In this document: in pieces, positions 33,023 through 44,804 of the stretch | How positions within the stretch are numbered: position 1 is the stretch's first letter | How the letters are laid out: the number at the start of each line of letters is the position of its first letter | Assembly (NCBI GenBank): GCA_963556195.1 | Contig: OY744525.1 | Span: 30,637,269 to 30,701,268 of the forward strand | DNA: 64,000 nucleotides | From: Sepiola atlantica | Lineage: Eukaryota; Mollusca; Cephalopoda; Sepiida; Sepiolidae | Reading direction: 5' to 3' | Position numbers and translations under genes: made by a program | Notes under the pieces: model-generated | Told to the model about the DNA's origin: nothing | Database searches by the model: none | What the model saw: only the letters and a program-made list of their open reading frames with translations

Positions 33023-33305
33023 AATTTTATTTACACAGACATGTACAAAATCTGCGACACTGGCATGTCGATGTTATCAATCAACAGTTACTATAAACTG
33101 AGATCTCATCAGGCAGAGTTAGAATCCGATCTTAACCTCAGATCATATTTGGAGAGAGCCAAATATTCTCTCCAAATATGATCTGAGGTTAAGATCGGAT
33201 TTTAACTCTGCCTGATGAGATCTCAGTTTATAGTAACTGTTGATCGATAACATCGACATGCCGTTGTCGCAGATTTTGTACATGTCTGTGTAAATAAAAT
33301 GATCA
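33020..33305. repeat. Near-perfect 137-bp-arm palindrome
   Basis: Left arm 33020-33156 and right arm 33168-33305 are inverted with few mismatches, around an 11-bp centre near 33157-33167. Arms contain TGTACAAAATCTGCGACA and GATCTCATCAGGCAGAGTTA. Single or partial arms recur at 32785-32925, 36270-36430 and 38395-38440. This is probably the terminal repeat of a Penelope-like or foldback element joined head to head. Confidence 0.85.
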
Positions 33306-33408
33306 TACATAAAGCTCTATTTTGATATTGAGCACTTTTTATGAACCCGGTTAAAATTCTCTGGATTACCACCCTGTGGATATTTTTCACCTGGATTATT
33401 ACCATTAT

Positions 33409-33440
<32 letters not shown>

Positions 33441-33447
33441 GGTGTGG

Positions 33448-33479
<32 letters not shown>

Positions 33480-33480
33480 T
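33306..33480. repeat. Outer flank of the foldback family with (TA)n(GT)n
   Basis: GAACCCGGTTAAAATTCTCTGGATTACCACCCTGTGGATATTT (in parts) recurs inverted at 36185-36240 and 38310-38370. It ends in a TA/GT compound array at 33408-33479. Confidence 0.8.
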
Positions 33481-33789
33481 CCTAAATAATTCAGGATAAT
33501 TCGAATCTGACTATTAAAATATACAAACACTTTAGCCTGAAAATAAAAGATTAACATAGTTGTTTAGCTAATCGCATGTATTATGTTAAATAAGGAAAAC
33601 ATAAATGAAGGGTCGTTTTTGCGTAAGCAATGTCCACAGAAAGACGGTTCCTTTTAAGATTCAAATTTTAAAATAAAATTCACGAATTTTTAACAAATAT
33701 CTCGTCGGTATAAACTATTGATTACACAACTGTAATTTTTTAGATAAAAAAACAAGTTGGCATTATAAACTAAGCATTAGGGTCAAAGT
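33481..33789. other. No recognised gene
   Basis: AT-rich spacer between the foldback repeat and the LINE 3' end. Confidence 0.4.
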
Positions 33790-34520
33790 TTTAAGGGTGA
33801 TTATAAATTAAGAGCTGTGCAGCGAGATGCTTGTACACATAGGGTTTTAATTTCTGCATGTTCGTACACTCCGGGAAACAGGGAGCATGGAGGAACTTCA
33901 AAAGGCCGCCAACACGATACAAAGGAGCTATTGTAGTATTATTCTCTCCAGGATCTGGGGAACTTTTTAGTTAATGGACGGGATTTAGCTGATATTCGGG
34001 TTGTTAAAGTGGAGTAACGTCGAGGCGATTCCAGAGCAGAAAGTTTATCGGAGCACATTCCATTGAAGTACTTGTAAAACAGGCGCAAGGATGCAACGTT
34101 GCGGCGATGAGACAGGGGCTAAGTATAAAGGGACCTATCGGTTCATGACTCTTTTTTGGACCTTGTCTAAGAGTGATGGATTAGTGGTAGCTGCACCGAC
34201 CCAGATGTGGAAACAATACTTCATACATGGGTGGATAGTTGCTTTGTAGATATATAGGATACTGTCAAGTGTGAGAAGTTTTCTAGTTCGGTAGAGAGAG
34301 CTCACTTTTTTTGCAGCTGCCTTAGAAATGTCTTCTATTTATTCGGTACAATTCATGCTACCTGTGAATATTAGGCCGGGGATTTGGACTCACAGGTAGA
34401 ATGTGTGCTCATACCATATCAATCGGTGGTTTATAAGTTTAGGTGTATCAAAAAATGCTCGCAAATAATATTTCGGAAGTTCAAGTTTAAGTTCTCGTAG
34501 GTTGGCTGACAGTTGTTTCG
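33790..34520 (-). mobile_element. 5'-truncated Jockey/CR1-type LINE (3' end)
   Basis: Aligns with 50030-50670 of the longer copy. Shared blocks include TCGGAGCACA(T/C)TCC.TTG, AGTACTTGTAAAACA and TTCTAGTTCGGTAGAGA. On the minus strand the last coding part reads KKVSSLYRTRKL-like, then 3' UTR. Everything upstream of the RT C-terminus is missing, as in typical 5'-truncated LINE copies. Confidence 0.75.
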
Positions 34521-34948
34521 AAAACATCTTACTCATATAAGCACGACATAAGGAAAACATGAAATTAAAGTAATCATTTTCTTTTTTTTAAGAAAATTAA
34601 AAAGTATGTAATATACACTTCTTTTTAAAATGATGAACCTCCCGGACTGAGGTATAAGTGATACGTTTCGTTTTGATCTTTTTTCCTTGTGTCAAAGATG
34701 TAGTTATAAAATATGCTTTAAACTCTCCTACAGAAATGCTAGCATTGAATGCTGCTTATATATATATATTTATATATATATATATATATATATACATATA
34801 TATACTTATAAATGAGGATCTATCGTTGAGTAATGAAAATAGACATTTAATGTCTGCTGTATATTGGAAAAATTCGGATAGATAGTACCAAGTGAGATCT
34901 TCTAAACAAGTTTTACAATTACTACGTAATTAATTCATTCACTTATAC

Positions 34949-34996
<48 letters not shown>

Positions 34997-35165
34997 AGGT
35001 GTGTGTGTGTGTGCGTGTGTGTGCGTATGTGTGTTTGGGTTGTTACCTTTTTATAAAAAATAGTCAAAATGGTGGATGGGGCCATGTGATGTTGAATTTT
35101 AATATACTGGACACAAAAAATACTCTTGACCAGAAAATATACATAGATCAGAATGATCATTTTCT
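34521..35165. other. (TA)n/(GT)n arrays and no recognised gene
   Basis: TA arrays at 34758-34806 and 34948-34992, the latter continuing as (GT)n to about 35032. The rest is AT-rich with no domain-bearing frame. Confidence 0.5.
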
Positions 35166-35169
35166 ACTC

Positions 35170-35460
35170 TTTACATGAGAAAATAAGTCCTAGAAAAATA
35201 TGGTAGAAGACACAAGTAATACAAATTGTTAATTATTTTATTTTTAAATAACGTTAGTGATATAGTACTGGTATTGCTATAATATGTGATTTGGTCGTAG
35301 AACTTGAGTAATTTACATTGAAGAGGAATTTCATTTTCCCAACTATCACACTACAAAATAAGTTGCAGAAAACAATGTCTTGGAAAAAAAACTGCTGTGT
35401 AAATAGTTCCATTGTTCAATGTTTAAATAAGTCCTGTGATACAGAAAAAATGCCTATGTA
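35170..35460. repeat. Dimer of the about 175-bp repeat
   Basis: GAAAATAAGTCCTAGAAAAATATGG at 35178 (in parts) and CAAAATAAGTTGCAGAAAACAATGT at 35353 mark two unit starts 175 bp apart. Each unit continues with ...GTAAATA... and ends near TTTCATTTTCCCAACTATCACAC. Confidence 0.6.
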
Positions 35461-35476
35461 ATACTTTCATTGCACG

Positions 35477-35480
<4 letters not shown>

Positions 35481-35508
<28 letters not shown>
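35481..35508. repeat. (TA)n array
   Basis: A short TA tract next to A-rich sequence. The region 35510-36112 beyond it has no recognised gene. Confidence 0.9.
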
Positions 35509-35511
<3 letters not shown>

Positions 35512-36112
35512 TCAAAAAAAGAAAAAAAACAGAAAATATTATTTATGTTTTCATCAACGTTTTGTCTTTATTTCAAGACTTCCGCAGGATGAGTGTCAGA
35601 AGAAAAACAACACACAAGTACAAAATGTTTGAAACAAAGGTGGTGGCATGTGTAAGATTTAAAAGAGCCGCTTATGAAAAAATAAATTATGAGATATAAA
35701 TAGATAGTGACAGTGGAAAATTCAGTTGATAGTACAGAGTGTGGGAGAAAATAGTGGCGGTTTGAGTAATAAGATCATTAAAGAGCAGGAATGAGCTAGT
35801 GTTATGTTAGCCAAAAGAGGTTGTTATGATTAGATGAGTTATGGGCTCGTCGAGATTGTCGTAGGCATCACAACAACTGTGGAAGAGTGGGTGCAAACCT
35901 TGGTAGATGGCAGAATTGATTTAAACTATGACGTTTGAGGAGGGTACATAAGCCATGTTTATGTAACTGGTATAGTATAAGATTTGAGATGAGATAGCGG
36001 AAAGATTATAAAAAAAGCGGCGCACAATATGACGGTGTGTGAGTGGGTGGGCGAGGGAGAGGGCAAAGGCAAGAAAAAGATGTAGCGTTGGGAAGGTGCC
36101 CACATTTGATAC

Positions 36113-36174
<62 letters not shown>

Positions 36175-36439
36175 ATTGTAATAATCCAGGTAAAAATATC
36201 CACAGAGTGGTAATCCAGAGAATTTTAACCGGGTTTATAAAACGTGCTCAATATAAAAATAGAGCTTTATATATGATATTTTTTTTATTTACACAGACAT
36301 GTACAAAATCTGCGACACTGGCATGTCGATGCTATCGATCAACAGTTACTATAAACTGATATCTCATCAGGGAGAGTAAGAATACGATCTTAACCTCAGA
36401 TCATATTTGGAGAGAACCAAATATTATCTGAGGTCAATG

Positions 36440-36514
<75 letters not shown>
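36113..36514. repeat. Foldback-family copy between (TA)n arrays
   Basis: TA tracts 36113-36171 and 36441-36514 enclose a full arm of the 33-kb palindrome family: TCCACAGAGTGGTAATCCAG, then AACCGGGTTTATAAAACGTG, then TGTACAAAATCTGCGACACT, ending in CAAATATTATCTGAGG. Here the second arm is nearly absent. Confidence 0.85.
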
Positions 36515-36517
<3 letters not shown>

Positions 36518-36590
36518 TCACTACATACACACACGCACAGAGAATAACACCTTGGGTGTGGAAACTAAAAGTCAAAAGGGGAATAATAAT

Positions 36591-36591
36591 T

Positions 36592-36647
<56 letters not shown>
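36591..36647. repeat. (AC)n(TA)n compound array
   Basis: CACACA run passing into TA. Confidence 0.95.
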
Positions 36648-36652
<5 letters not shown>

Positions 36653-36794
36653 TGTAACTTCTTCTTATTAGCAATTAGAAAAGCCTCAACTAAAAAATTG
36701 TGAATCAGATATGCAAATGTATTAGACACACTAATATCTTAACCTGTTAGTTAAATATCTATTCTTTAGTTAAAACATTTATTTTCTAATCTTA

Positions 36795-37200
36795 AAACAA
36801 CAAAATAAGTTTCAGAAAAAATATCGCAGAAGATACAGGTAATCTTAATAATGTATTCGTTTATTATGAAATAAATATTGTAGTGTGTAAATATTGCTCA
36901 TTAATACTTACATGATCTATTCGAAGAATTGAGTAAACGTTCTGTACATAATAGGGAGGAGCGTCATTTACTCATGTATCACACAAGAAAATAACTTTTG
37001 GAAAACAATGTCCTAGAATGTCGTAGTAGTAACACTGCGATGTAAACACTTTCACAGTTCGATTTTTTTTTTCATGAATGACTTGATATAAAAATAGTGC
37101 TAAATACTATGTGCATGATATGCTAGAAGAATGTTATATTTCTCTTCAATATTTTAACGGAAATTTGTATTTATTTCATAAAAAATAAGTAGACAAAATG
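36795..37200. repeat. Dimer of the about 175-bp repeat
   Basis: CAAAATAAGTTTCAGAAAAAATATCG at 36803 (in parts) and GAAAATAACTTTTGGAAAACAATGTC at 36978 are 175 bp apart. A third, weaker start is at 37180. The stretch AATACTTACATGATCTATTCG at 36895 is shared (in parts) with 22495 and 46432. Confidence 0.6.
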
Positions 37201-37356
37201 TGTATGTGACATATTCTTTATTCAAGTATGACGAAAAGAAAAGAAAAGAACATCATTCATAAACGCCAATTAGGAAAAATATTAATTAATTAGAAATGTG
37301 GAAAACAAACTATAAATCACAATCCAACTATTTCAATAGCAATAATAGTTCATACG

Positions 37357-37360
<4 letters not shown>

Positions 37361-37405
<45 letters not shown>
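37361..37405. repeat. (TA)n array
   Basis: About 21 TA units followed by GCATATGTGTATG. Confidence 0.95.
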
Positions 37406-37406
<1 letters not shown>

Positions 37407-37599
37407 TATGTGTATGTATGTGTGTGGCATACTTGGCTTCAATAGTAGGTTCGTAAGTCTAAATGTTTTAGTGGAAATATAAAATTAAAAAGATATCTCT
37501 ATATAGATTGTATAAAAATAAATACATATTTTTCAAGTGTCAAACTTTGGTGAAAATGTTTTTATTTAACTTTACTGAAATTCAATGTTATTATCATGT

Positions 37600-37600
<1 letters not shown>

Positions 37601-37657
<57 letters not shown>

Positions 37658-38226
37658 CTTGCACAACGCAGATTATTTGTTTTTAAAAATAAATTATTTA
37701 TTCATCTTAAAAAACATTTTTTTTTATAAACGTGAGTACTGGCGGTAAATATACTATCTTCAGAAGAATATTTCTTCTTTTTCTTTTTTTTCTTTTATCC
37801 TCTTGGTTGAGACATTCTCGTGGCCAAGTTGAAAATCCGTCTAGGTGTTTTGACGAAGAGAGAAAAGTGTTGATATGGCTGTGTGTTACGTGGTCGGCGT
37901 GGAATGATACTTTGAAAAGTCACACAATTTGAGCGCTGGCGGGGTGGCAATAATAACGAAGATATTTTTTTATGAAATATTTAGAAAACCTTGCACAACG
38001 TGGATTATTTGTTTTTAAAAATGAATTATTTATTCATCTTAAAAACATTTTTTGTATAAACTTTAGTACTTTCGGTAATATACCATCTTCAGAAGAATAT
38101 TTCTTCTTTTTCTTTTTTTTCTTTTTTTCTCTTGGTTGAGACATTCTCGTGGCCAAAAGTATTTTATAGAAAAACAATCTTCGTTATTATTTCCACCCCG
38201 CCAGCGCTTCAAATTGTGTTACTTTT

Positions 38227-38301
<75 letters not shown>
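37601..38301. repeat. Direct and inverted repeat cluster between (TA)n arrays
   Basis: Between TA tracts 37601-37652 and 38229-38301 lie two direct copies beginning AAAACCTTGCACAACG (37653 and 37985, period 332 bp). In addition TTTGAGCGCTGGCGGGGTGG at 37927 is inverted near 38195 (CCACCCCGCCAGCGCTTCAA). The pattern looks like tandem, partly inverted copies of an element end, similar to the Penelope-type arms elsewhere. Neither the 66-codon frame at 37732 nor the (TA)-based frames are coding. Confidence 0.75.
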
Positions 38302-38304
<3 letters not shown>

Positions 38305-38438
38305 TAATAATAATACAGGTAAAACATCCACAGGGTAGTAATTTAAAGAATTTCAACCGGGTTAATAAAAAGTGTTCACTATCAAATAGATCTTTTATAT
38401 ATGATTATTTTTATTTACACAGGCATATGCAAAATCTG

Positions 38439-38486
<48 letters not shown>

Positions 38487-38487
38487 T

Positions 38488-38525
<38 letters not shown>

Positions 38526-38560
38526 GGGGTGTGTGCGTGTGTGTCCGTGTATGTGTCTGT
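38302..38560. repeat. Foldback-family fragment with (TA)n(GT)n array
   Basis: 38310-38440 matches the 33-kb palindrome family (CCACAGGGTAGTAATTTAAAG, in parts; AACCGGGTTAATAAAAAGTG; CAAAATCTGCGA) and is cut off at CTGCGA by a TA array at 38441-38512 that continues as (GT)n. Confidence 0.8.
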
Positions 38561-38839
38561 GATGATTAGTTTGCCAGTCTGTAAATTAACTCTGTTCAGA
38601 TAATTTTGTTGATTAAAATAAATTAATTTTTTAAAATGTTTTTGAAAAAAATAAATAGAATTTGGTGTTCCTGATTTTCTGTTTGTTCAGCACATATTCA
38701 TTCGTTGGAATCAATTGCCCTAATTTTATGAAATCATTTTTCTGATGATAATATGTCTCGATCCGTCGGTTCATTTGCAATATATGATTAAAACAGATTA
38801 AGACAAACATGCATACAAGATGATACAATTCTTTACATG

Positions 38840-39010
38840 AGGAAGCAAATATTTTACTTTTTCTGTTTGTCGTAATTCATTAGGATCAAATTACGAACAT
38901 TTTAGTCATTGAAGTTTTTTTTAAAGATATTGTTATCATTGTTGTTGTAGTTGACGTGATTTTCCCCTTTTTCCAACTCATTTCCATTAAACAATTGCTC
39001 CACAAAATTG
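38840..39010 (-). repeat. 3' module of gene-family unit 4
   Basis: ATTAGGATCAAATTACGAAC and CATTTCCATTAAACAATTGC correspond to 52725-52880 (TTAAGATCAAATTTCGAAG, CATTTCCATTAAACGATTC) and more weakly to 23103-23220 and 60235-60425. Confidence 0.65.
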
Positions 39011-39027
39011 TCATAGGGCATGTCTTC

Positions 39028-39498
39028 TTATACGCTGAAAAAACGTCCGCCGAACGTGGGGGCCGATTTCTTTGTGTCGTCTAAAACGTCTAAGTTCACG
39101 AGCTGTTGTCGACGAATTCCTCGCTTAAATAAATAATTTTTTGGATATCCTCTTTTGCCAATAAGCACCAAGTCCCATTTCTCCTTTTCCGAATCCATGT
39201 TGCCGTCTTTGTTCTTCTTAGTGCGGATCTTTGCGTTAAATTGGCCACTAACCGAGAAAGGACGAATGTTCTTATTCTTGCTGGACTCTTCCAGGTTAAT
39301 TAATACCAGAGCGTCTTCATCTTTAGCTGTTGCCATTCTGACTACTGAGTGTTCGGGCTCTTTGTCGATGTTTTCATTTCGGAAATGTAATTTTGTCACT
39401 GCGGGTAGGGGGTCATCGGGATCGAATGCTCTGCAGAGCAATATTGTTAAAGAAAATATAAAAAACGGTAACACAAACATAGATATTGTAGTCTTCAT
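39028..39498 (-). CDS. Secreted dibasic-processed peptide precursor, short copy
   Basis: A 156-residue paralogue of the 23.3-kb and 61-kb proteins; function unknown. Residues 1-24 form a signal peptide ending LLCRA. Residues 25-108 are an acidic propiece with TKLHFRNEN at 35-43, SGQFNAK at 84-90 and DGNMDSE at 98-104. The core IGKRGYPKNYLFKRGIRRQQ spans about 113-132 and has KR at 115-116 and 125-126 and RR at 129-130. Then NLDVLDD aligns with the RDV..D of the other copies. The chain ends GGRFFSV, some 35-60 residues short of its paralogues, so the C-terminal basic tail is lost or replaced. No cysteine follows the signal peptide. The ATG (MKTTISMFV) aligns with the others. Expected to be secreted and cut at the basic pairs. 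Confidence 0.75.
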   Translation of the reverse strand: MKTTISMFVLPFFIFSLTILLCRAFDPDDPLPAVTKLHFRNENIDKEPEHSVVRMATAKDEDALVLINLEESSKNKNIRPFSVSGQFNAKIRTKKNKDGNMDSEKEKWDLVLIGKRGYPKNYLFKRGIRRQQLVNLDVLDDTKKSAPTFGGRFFSV

Positions 39499-39650
39499 AC
39501 TGATTCCTGGTTTGGCCAGATTTGTTCAGCAATATTTCAGCAGGTGTAAAGGTATCTTGTTGATGAAAGAACCAGAACAAATTGTGAAAGTTCTTCAAAG
39601 TCTTGGAAGTACCCCTGTGCAATTTACTTGTTTGTTGTCAACAGGGCTTA

Positions 39651-39658
39651 CTTATATA
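39651..39658 (-). promoter_or_regulatory. TATA box of the 39-kb precursor gene
   Basis: TATATAAG on the minus strand, about 153 bp before the ATG, followed by TAAGCCCTGTTGACAAC. The spacing and the GTTGAC block match the other copies. Confidence 0.6.
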
Positions 39659-39689
39659 ATCACACATACACTATTACTCCGCGAGAAGC

Positions 39690-40170
39690 TTTAAAATTAA
39701 TGCAGAATGTTATGTCAACATAAACGGAATATACATAAAAAGTCTAATTAAATAATGATTATAATTAGCATAACAATAATGATGATGATTATCATAATAA
39801 TTATATTCTACGTGCGACAATTTTCTTTTTATTTGATTACGAGTTTTAAATTGATAACGACAAGGCCATCTTAAAACGTATTACTAAAAAAATAATTGGG
39901 CAATCACAAATGCCAATGTTTAACCTACCCTTTTAATAGAATCAAAAGATTTAATTAATGGTTTGAGAAAATAATTGCATACATTTATAATACTACAGAT
40001 CATTGAACTATCAGTCTTAATTCGCGTTTTTATTGGAGAACATATTAACCCGTTTTTATAGACTATTTAAGTGGAATTGATTCACATAATAAAATAGGAG
40101 AGGTATGGTAACCTTTAAAACAACCTACATAGCTGGGTGACTTATGAATCTACAAATATAATATATGATA
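39690..40170 (-). repeat. Upstream module of gene-family unit 4
   Basis: Shares AAATTGATAA.GACAAGG near 39850 and the block CAATCACAAATGCCAATGTT, then TAACCTACCC near 39900 with 13165-13200 and 24380-24450. It also shares GGTATGGTAACCTTTAAAA...CCTACATAGCTGG near 40100 with 13395-13440 and 62200-62250. Confidence 0.65.
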
Positions 40171-40220
40171 CAGTCTGTTCGTTGAATTCATTTAAGCCGT
40201 CATAGTGGGGCATCCGTCTA

Positions 40221-40221
<1 letters not shown>

Positions 40222-40271
<50 letters not shown>

Positions 40272-40314
40272 TTTATATATATATATATATATATATACAT
40301 AGATAAATAGATGA

Positions 40315-40350
<36 letters not shown>

Positions 40351-40362
40351 ATAGATAGATTG
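40222..40362. repeat. (TA)n and (TAGA)n arrays
   Basis: TA tract 40222-40299, followed by about twelve TAGA units at 40312-40362. Confidence 0.95.
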
Positions 40363-40707
40363 ATATATATGAGTAGAGTCAAACAAGACAAATAACACCA
40401 CACTTAAAAGATACATTCGTTAAAAGTGAAGTTACTCAAGTCTATCAGATCAAATGAATACTGCAGGTATAAAATAAGCTCTTATAATAAGACCTTTTTT
40501 CAACCAGAGCTATTATAGGGCAATTAGAAAGATAAAAAATCATGACATATTCATGATTAAGATTACAAGTTGAGAAAAATTAAAAATCAACAAACTATTA
40601 GTGCACGTACGTTTTTAAGACAAGTTTTCTTTCTACTCTTTTTAAAGATTAAGTGTCCGGATCAACAACAATATGAAAATAACATACTTAATCAATATTT
40701 TTCAAGA

Positions 40708-40710
<3 letters not shown>

Positions 40711-40766
<56 letters not shown>
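40711..40766. repeat. (TA)n array
   Basis: About 27 TA units after ATGTACA. Confidence 0.95.
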
Positions 40767-40769
<3 letters not shown>

Positions 40770-43700
40770 CAAGAATTTATCTCGTTGAGAGATTTGATTC
40801 GTGTGTGTTCTCGAGTGTGAACATCTTATTGGGGGTGGAATCTTTTCTTTGATCTTTTTCTTTCTTTCCTTTTATATTTTTATTTTTCTGACGTGAATGT
40901 TTTGCCATTATATAGTTCAGTTTTCCGAATTATTATCAGAAATCAACCTAGATTGTCACTGTATTTTCTCCCATGGGTATTTTGTTATTACATGCTCTTT
41001 CGCTATTCAACAATGTATACTGCAACCAATGAAAATCGAAAAATTGACTAATTAATAAAAAATACACTTATCCAATTTTTGCCATGAACCCCGCGTAAAG
41101 GACAGGAATTGATAGTACATTTGAATATTTGTTCCAGTGTTTATCAGAGAAAATTTATAATGATGATTAAATTTTTAAAATGTAAGTATTAATTCTTGAA
41201 AAAATTGTAGAAAAAAAACGATTCCACTGTAAATAGTTTAGGTGATTAAAATAAGATTTATCCATGTGTGTCGTTTATTTTTGAAAATATAAAATAATGA
41301 TTTGATTTCATAAAAAGAAATAAAAAAACGCATAAAAGTACCCATTTAATTGTAAGAAAACCAAGTTATGAAAATAAGATGCGTTATTATTTTAAATCAA
41401 ACAAAATATATTTCTCTATGTTTTGGGTGTTTAGGATCGCCCTCTATCGTTCCATGTAGGGTTTTATTTCCTAAAAAATAAAAACAAATGCACCCGAAAA
41501 TAAAAAAAGTAAATGTGACCCAAAATATTCGTGAAGCTTTCCGAGGTCAGTTAAGGGGATTTTTTTATTGACTGAAGTAACTGTTATTGTGGTCCTATTG
41601 AGTATACATCTATTGTGAGCGCAGCAATCCTAATTTCCCTATTTCCTGTTGGTTTTATTTTTATTTTATTTCCATCTGTTCTGTACGTAGTCAGTGAAAT
41701 AAAAGTCCTTCATGACTGAAGAAATAGTTATTTGTTTCCAATCGAATAAACTTACTTTTATGACCGAACACATTCTAATTCCCCTACAAAAATACAATAA
41801 AAACAATTTGTTACATGTCTCAAATCACGATGGTTTTAACGTATTGGAGAAACGTGTGATATATTTGCATTGATAATACTATTACATCAGCAAAGCTTTT
41901 ATATGGCCGCCACTGCCGATTCTAACCAATAACAATAAATGATTTGTCTCACGTGACTCAAATTAACTAATCAATCGCACTGATTTAAAATTAAAGAAAA
42001 TCGTCTGCCTTGAATATTTAAAAATATAAACTATTGCTTATGTTTATGCCCCTTCAGAATATTGACCGACATTACAATATTTTTTCTCTTCGGTTTCATT
42101 TTATTTTACTTTTAAAAATGGAAATAACGTTAAAGTGTATTATCTGTTCTAAATCTTTTCTCTTCTCGGTGATTGAAGGAGGAATCGTTCTAGACAGCGG
42201 CACTTCTTTTTTATCCTTATCCAAAATGCTCAATTTTGGGGGAGATGGATTTTCCACATATTTAAAACAGACATTGTCTTTTATTATGTCCTCGTGTAGA
42301 GGCAAATAGTTAATGATAAAAGTGCAGGTGAAAAATCGTAAACCGAAAAACTATAACAAATACTTATAGTAGTCGGCAAATACGAAAAAGTCGTTTTTAA
42401 TGTGAACAAAATCCATTAACGTTAATTCTATTTAGAAATATAACAACAGAATAAAAAAACAGATGATGTTTCGCGAGTGGTGTTTTTCCGCACAGCAGAC
42501 TACTCTGAAGGTTTTAACGTATTGTAGTAACGTTTTATCTGTTAGCGTTAATATTAAAATATTCAATAGTGTATTTCTAGCGAGAAAAAGCCATGTTTAA
42601 GTGTTGAAAAAGCAGCAAAGAGTTGTATGTTTTCTGTAAAAATGTATAAATTCGTAATACTTTACGTAGGCAAGTGGTCGAAGCAGAAGCCGCGATGTAG
42701 AATAGCTGTTCGTCCATTGCTATATTTCGCTCTATTTTGAAATGTTGGAAATGTATACGAAATAACATACAACACATTTCGTGTATGTGGCATCCAATTC
42801 GATCTTCCTTTCTTCCTCAAGTAAAGTCATAACGGGTGGGAGAACAAAAGTGAAATTAAAGGAGCGTTGGTTCTGTATATACAAAAACTGAACATGTTCT
42901 ATACATAAAGATTTAAAATACTTGTTAAAATAATGTTTGTTAATACAAGGGTTTATTTGAAATTTGAGCGTTGTAGTAATTACTATTACTGAATAGAAAA
43001 TTGGTGAGGCAATGTAAATTGCTGTTTCTTTGGCATCCGTCAATCATATTAGATTTTTTTAGAATATTCCAAGAGAAGACTTCCAGATGTATTTCCGGCA
43101 GTAGATAGATCAGAGGACTAAGTGTGTACAAGCACAGCAGGCCTAGTATGAAGGGAATTATGGTTCCACCCCCGTCCCATTTACAATATTCTTTTCCGGA
43201 CTAAGGTAGGATACTTTTTAGACAGGCCTCGTATGTTACATAATCTTGATGCATAGGGGTCTCACAGGGCTCCCTACATAAAACGTGTTACAAGTTGTAC
43301 ATTATGATGTTTAAAAAGTACAGATGAGCATGTTGCACGGTGTAAGGTTCTTATTGTGTTTGTGTGTGGCTAGTTGTTGTTTCAGTGATGATCCTAGAAG
43401 GGTCAGTTGTATGTATACCCCTCACCTCTCATCCCGTTGCGGACTACTGTTGTTATTTCATCACTAACGTAAGGCAATATTCAGAAGCAGGTCCTGGATG
43501 AAAAGCTTCTCATCTAGATTTTATAGTTATGAGGTACTTGATTGTTCTATGGCTGAATCCGTTCTCCTCCAACATCTGATGTAACTGTTTAGTGCTCGCG
43601 GCTTTGTCTGTTTCTTGACTGTATTTATCTATTTTATTCGGTGCCTGTCCAAGTTTTAGTTAGATAGAGGACCGACTTGTAATGGTTGAATATGGTTCGA

Positions 43701-44071
43701 CTGGTTGTCTTCCTGTAAAAAGTAGTTTTTTGCGATCTCTTCTCATGAGAATGTAAGTTCATGTTTAGGAGTGCTAAACGTCTAGAGACATTGAGGTGTT
43801 TAGTGGTGAACAGTAGAGTGAGTCTCTACTAGAGAATATCGTGAAGATATTATCAGCGTCTGCGTGTAGAAAACGATAGAATCGAAACGTCACCAACGCA
43901 ACTAGTTATGAGTATAACTTATGTGCATGTGTTAAAGGTTTTATGCTCTAATCTAACCATTTAAGATTTAGTATTTATAATTAATAATACTATTTATTAT
44001 TGTCATAAAACTCTACCTAAACTCTTATTGAACACTTGTTATGTGTGATGTCTATACACGTATTGTGATGT

Positions 44072-44072
<1 letters not shown>
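40767..44072. other. Long AT-rich stretch without a recognised gene
   Basis: No frame above 103 codons and none with a known domain. The overlapping frames at 42034-42309 and 42577-43131 look random. At 43130-43870 base composition is more balanced. The minus strand there reads KIDKYSQETDKAASTKQLHQ, then MLEENGFSHRTIKYL, amphipathic and protein-like, perhaps part of a retroelement, but I could not assign it. Confidence 0.4.

Positions 44073-44157
<85 letters not shown>
44073..44157. repeat. (TA)n(GT)n array
   Basis: TA tract followed by GTGTGTGT. The next block, TTAGTAGTATATTTTAAAAGG (44157-44177, in parts), recurs inverted at 47577-47597. Confidence 0.95.
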
Positions 44158-44319
44158 TAGTAGTATATTTTAAAAGGCTGGGGGCAATGTAAATTCCGGG
44201 TAAGATGTAAACTAGAAAGAAACAAAAATAATACATCGAATACGAAATGTGACTTATTATTTCTTAAAATCGTACATAACAACAAGTGTGATGTTAGCTG
44301 TTTGTGTGATCTCCGGTTG

Positions 44320-44441
44320 ATTATAAAAATCATTTATTTAATATTTCGGAAAAAGAAACTTCCCTTTGACAAAAATAATTAACAGCAGACGAAAACTCCG
44401 TCTGTACAGAGAATCTGCCAAAATTAATTCCAAAATGTGTA

Positions 44442-44500
<59 letters not shown>

Positions 44501-44691
44501 CTCTGTGACCGTATGCTTGTGTGTTTTATAATGTAGATGCCCATCGTAATTCACTATGATAAATTAGGCTTTCCGATTATAAAGTAATTTATTTAATATT
44601 TCGGGAAAAGAAACTTCCCTTTGACAAAAATAATAAACAGCAGAGGAAAACTCCGTTTGTGCAGAGAATCTGCCAAAATTAATTCCAAAAT

Positions 44692-44741
<50 letters not shown>

Positions 44742-44761
44742 ATGTATACATATATATATAC

Positions 44762-44804
<43 letters not shown>

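Noticed and set aside
39155..39694. 179-codon plus-strand frame
   Set aside because: It is antisense to the precursor gene at 39028-39498 and its promoter. The minus strand has the signal peptide and the conservation with paralogues.
42034..43131. Overlapping frames of 66-103 codons on both strands
   Set aside because: No domain, no conservation clue, AT-driven composition, and mutual overlap.
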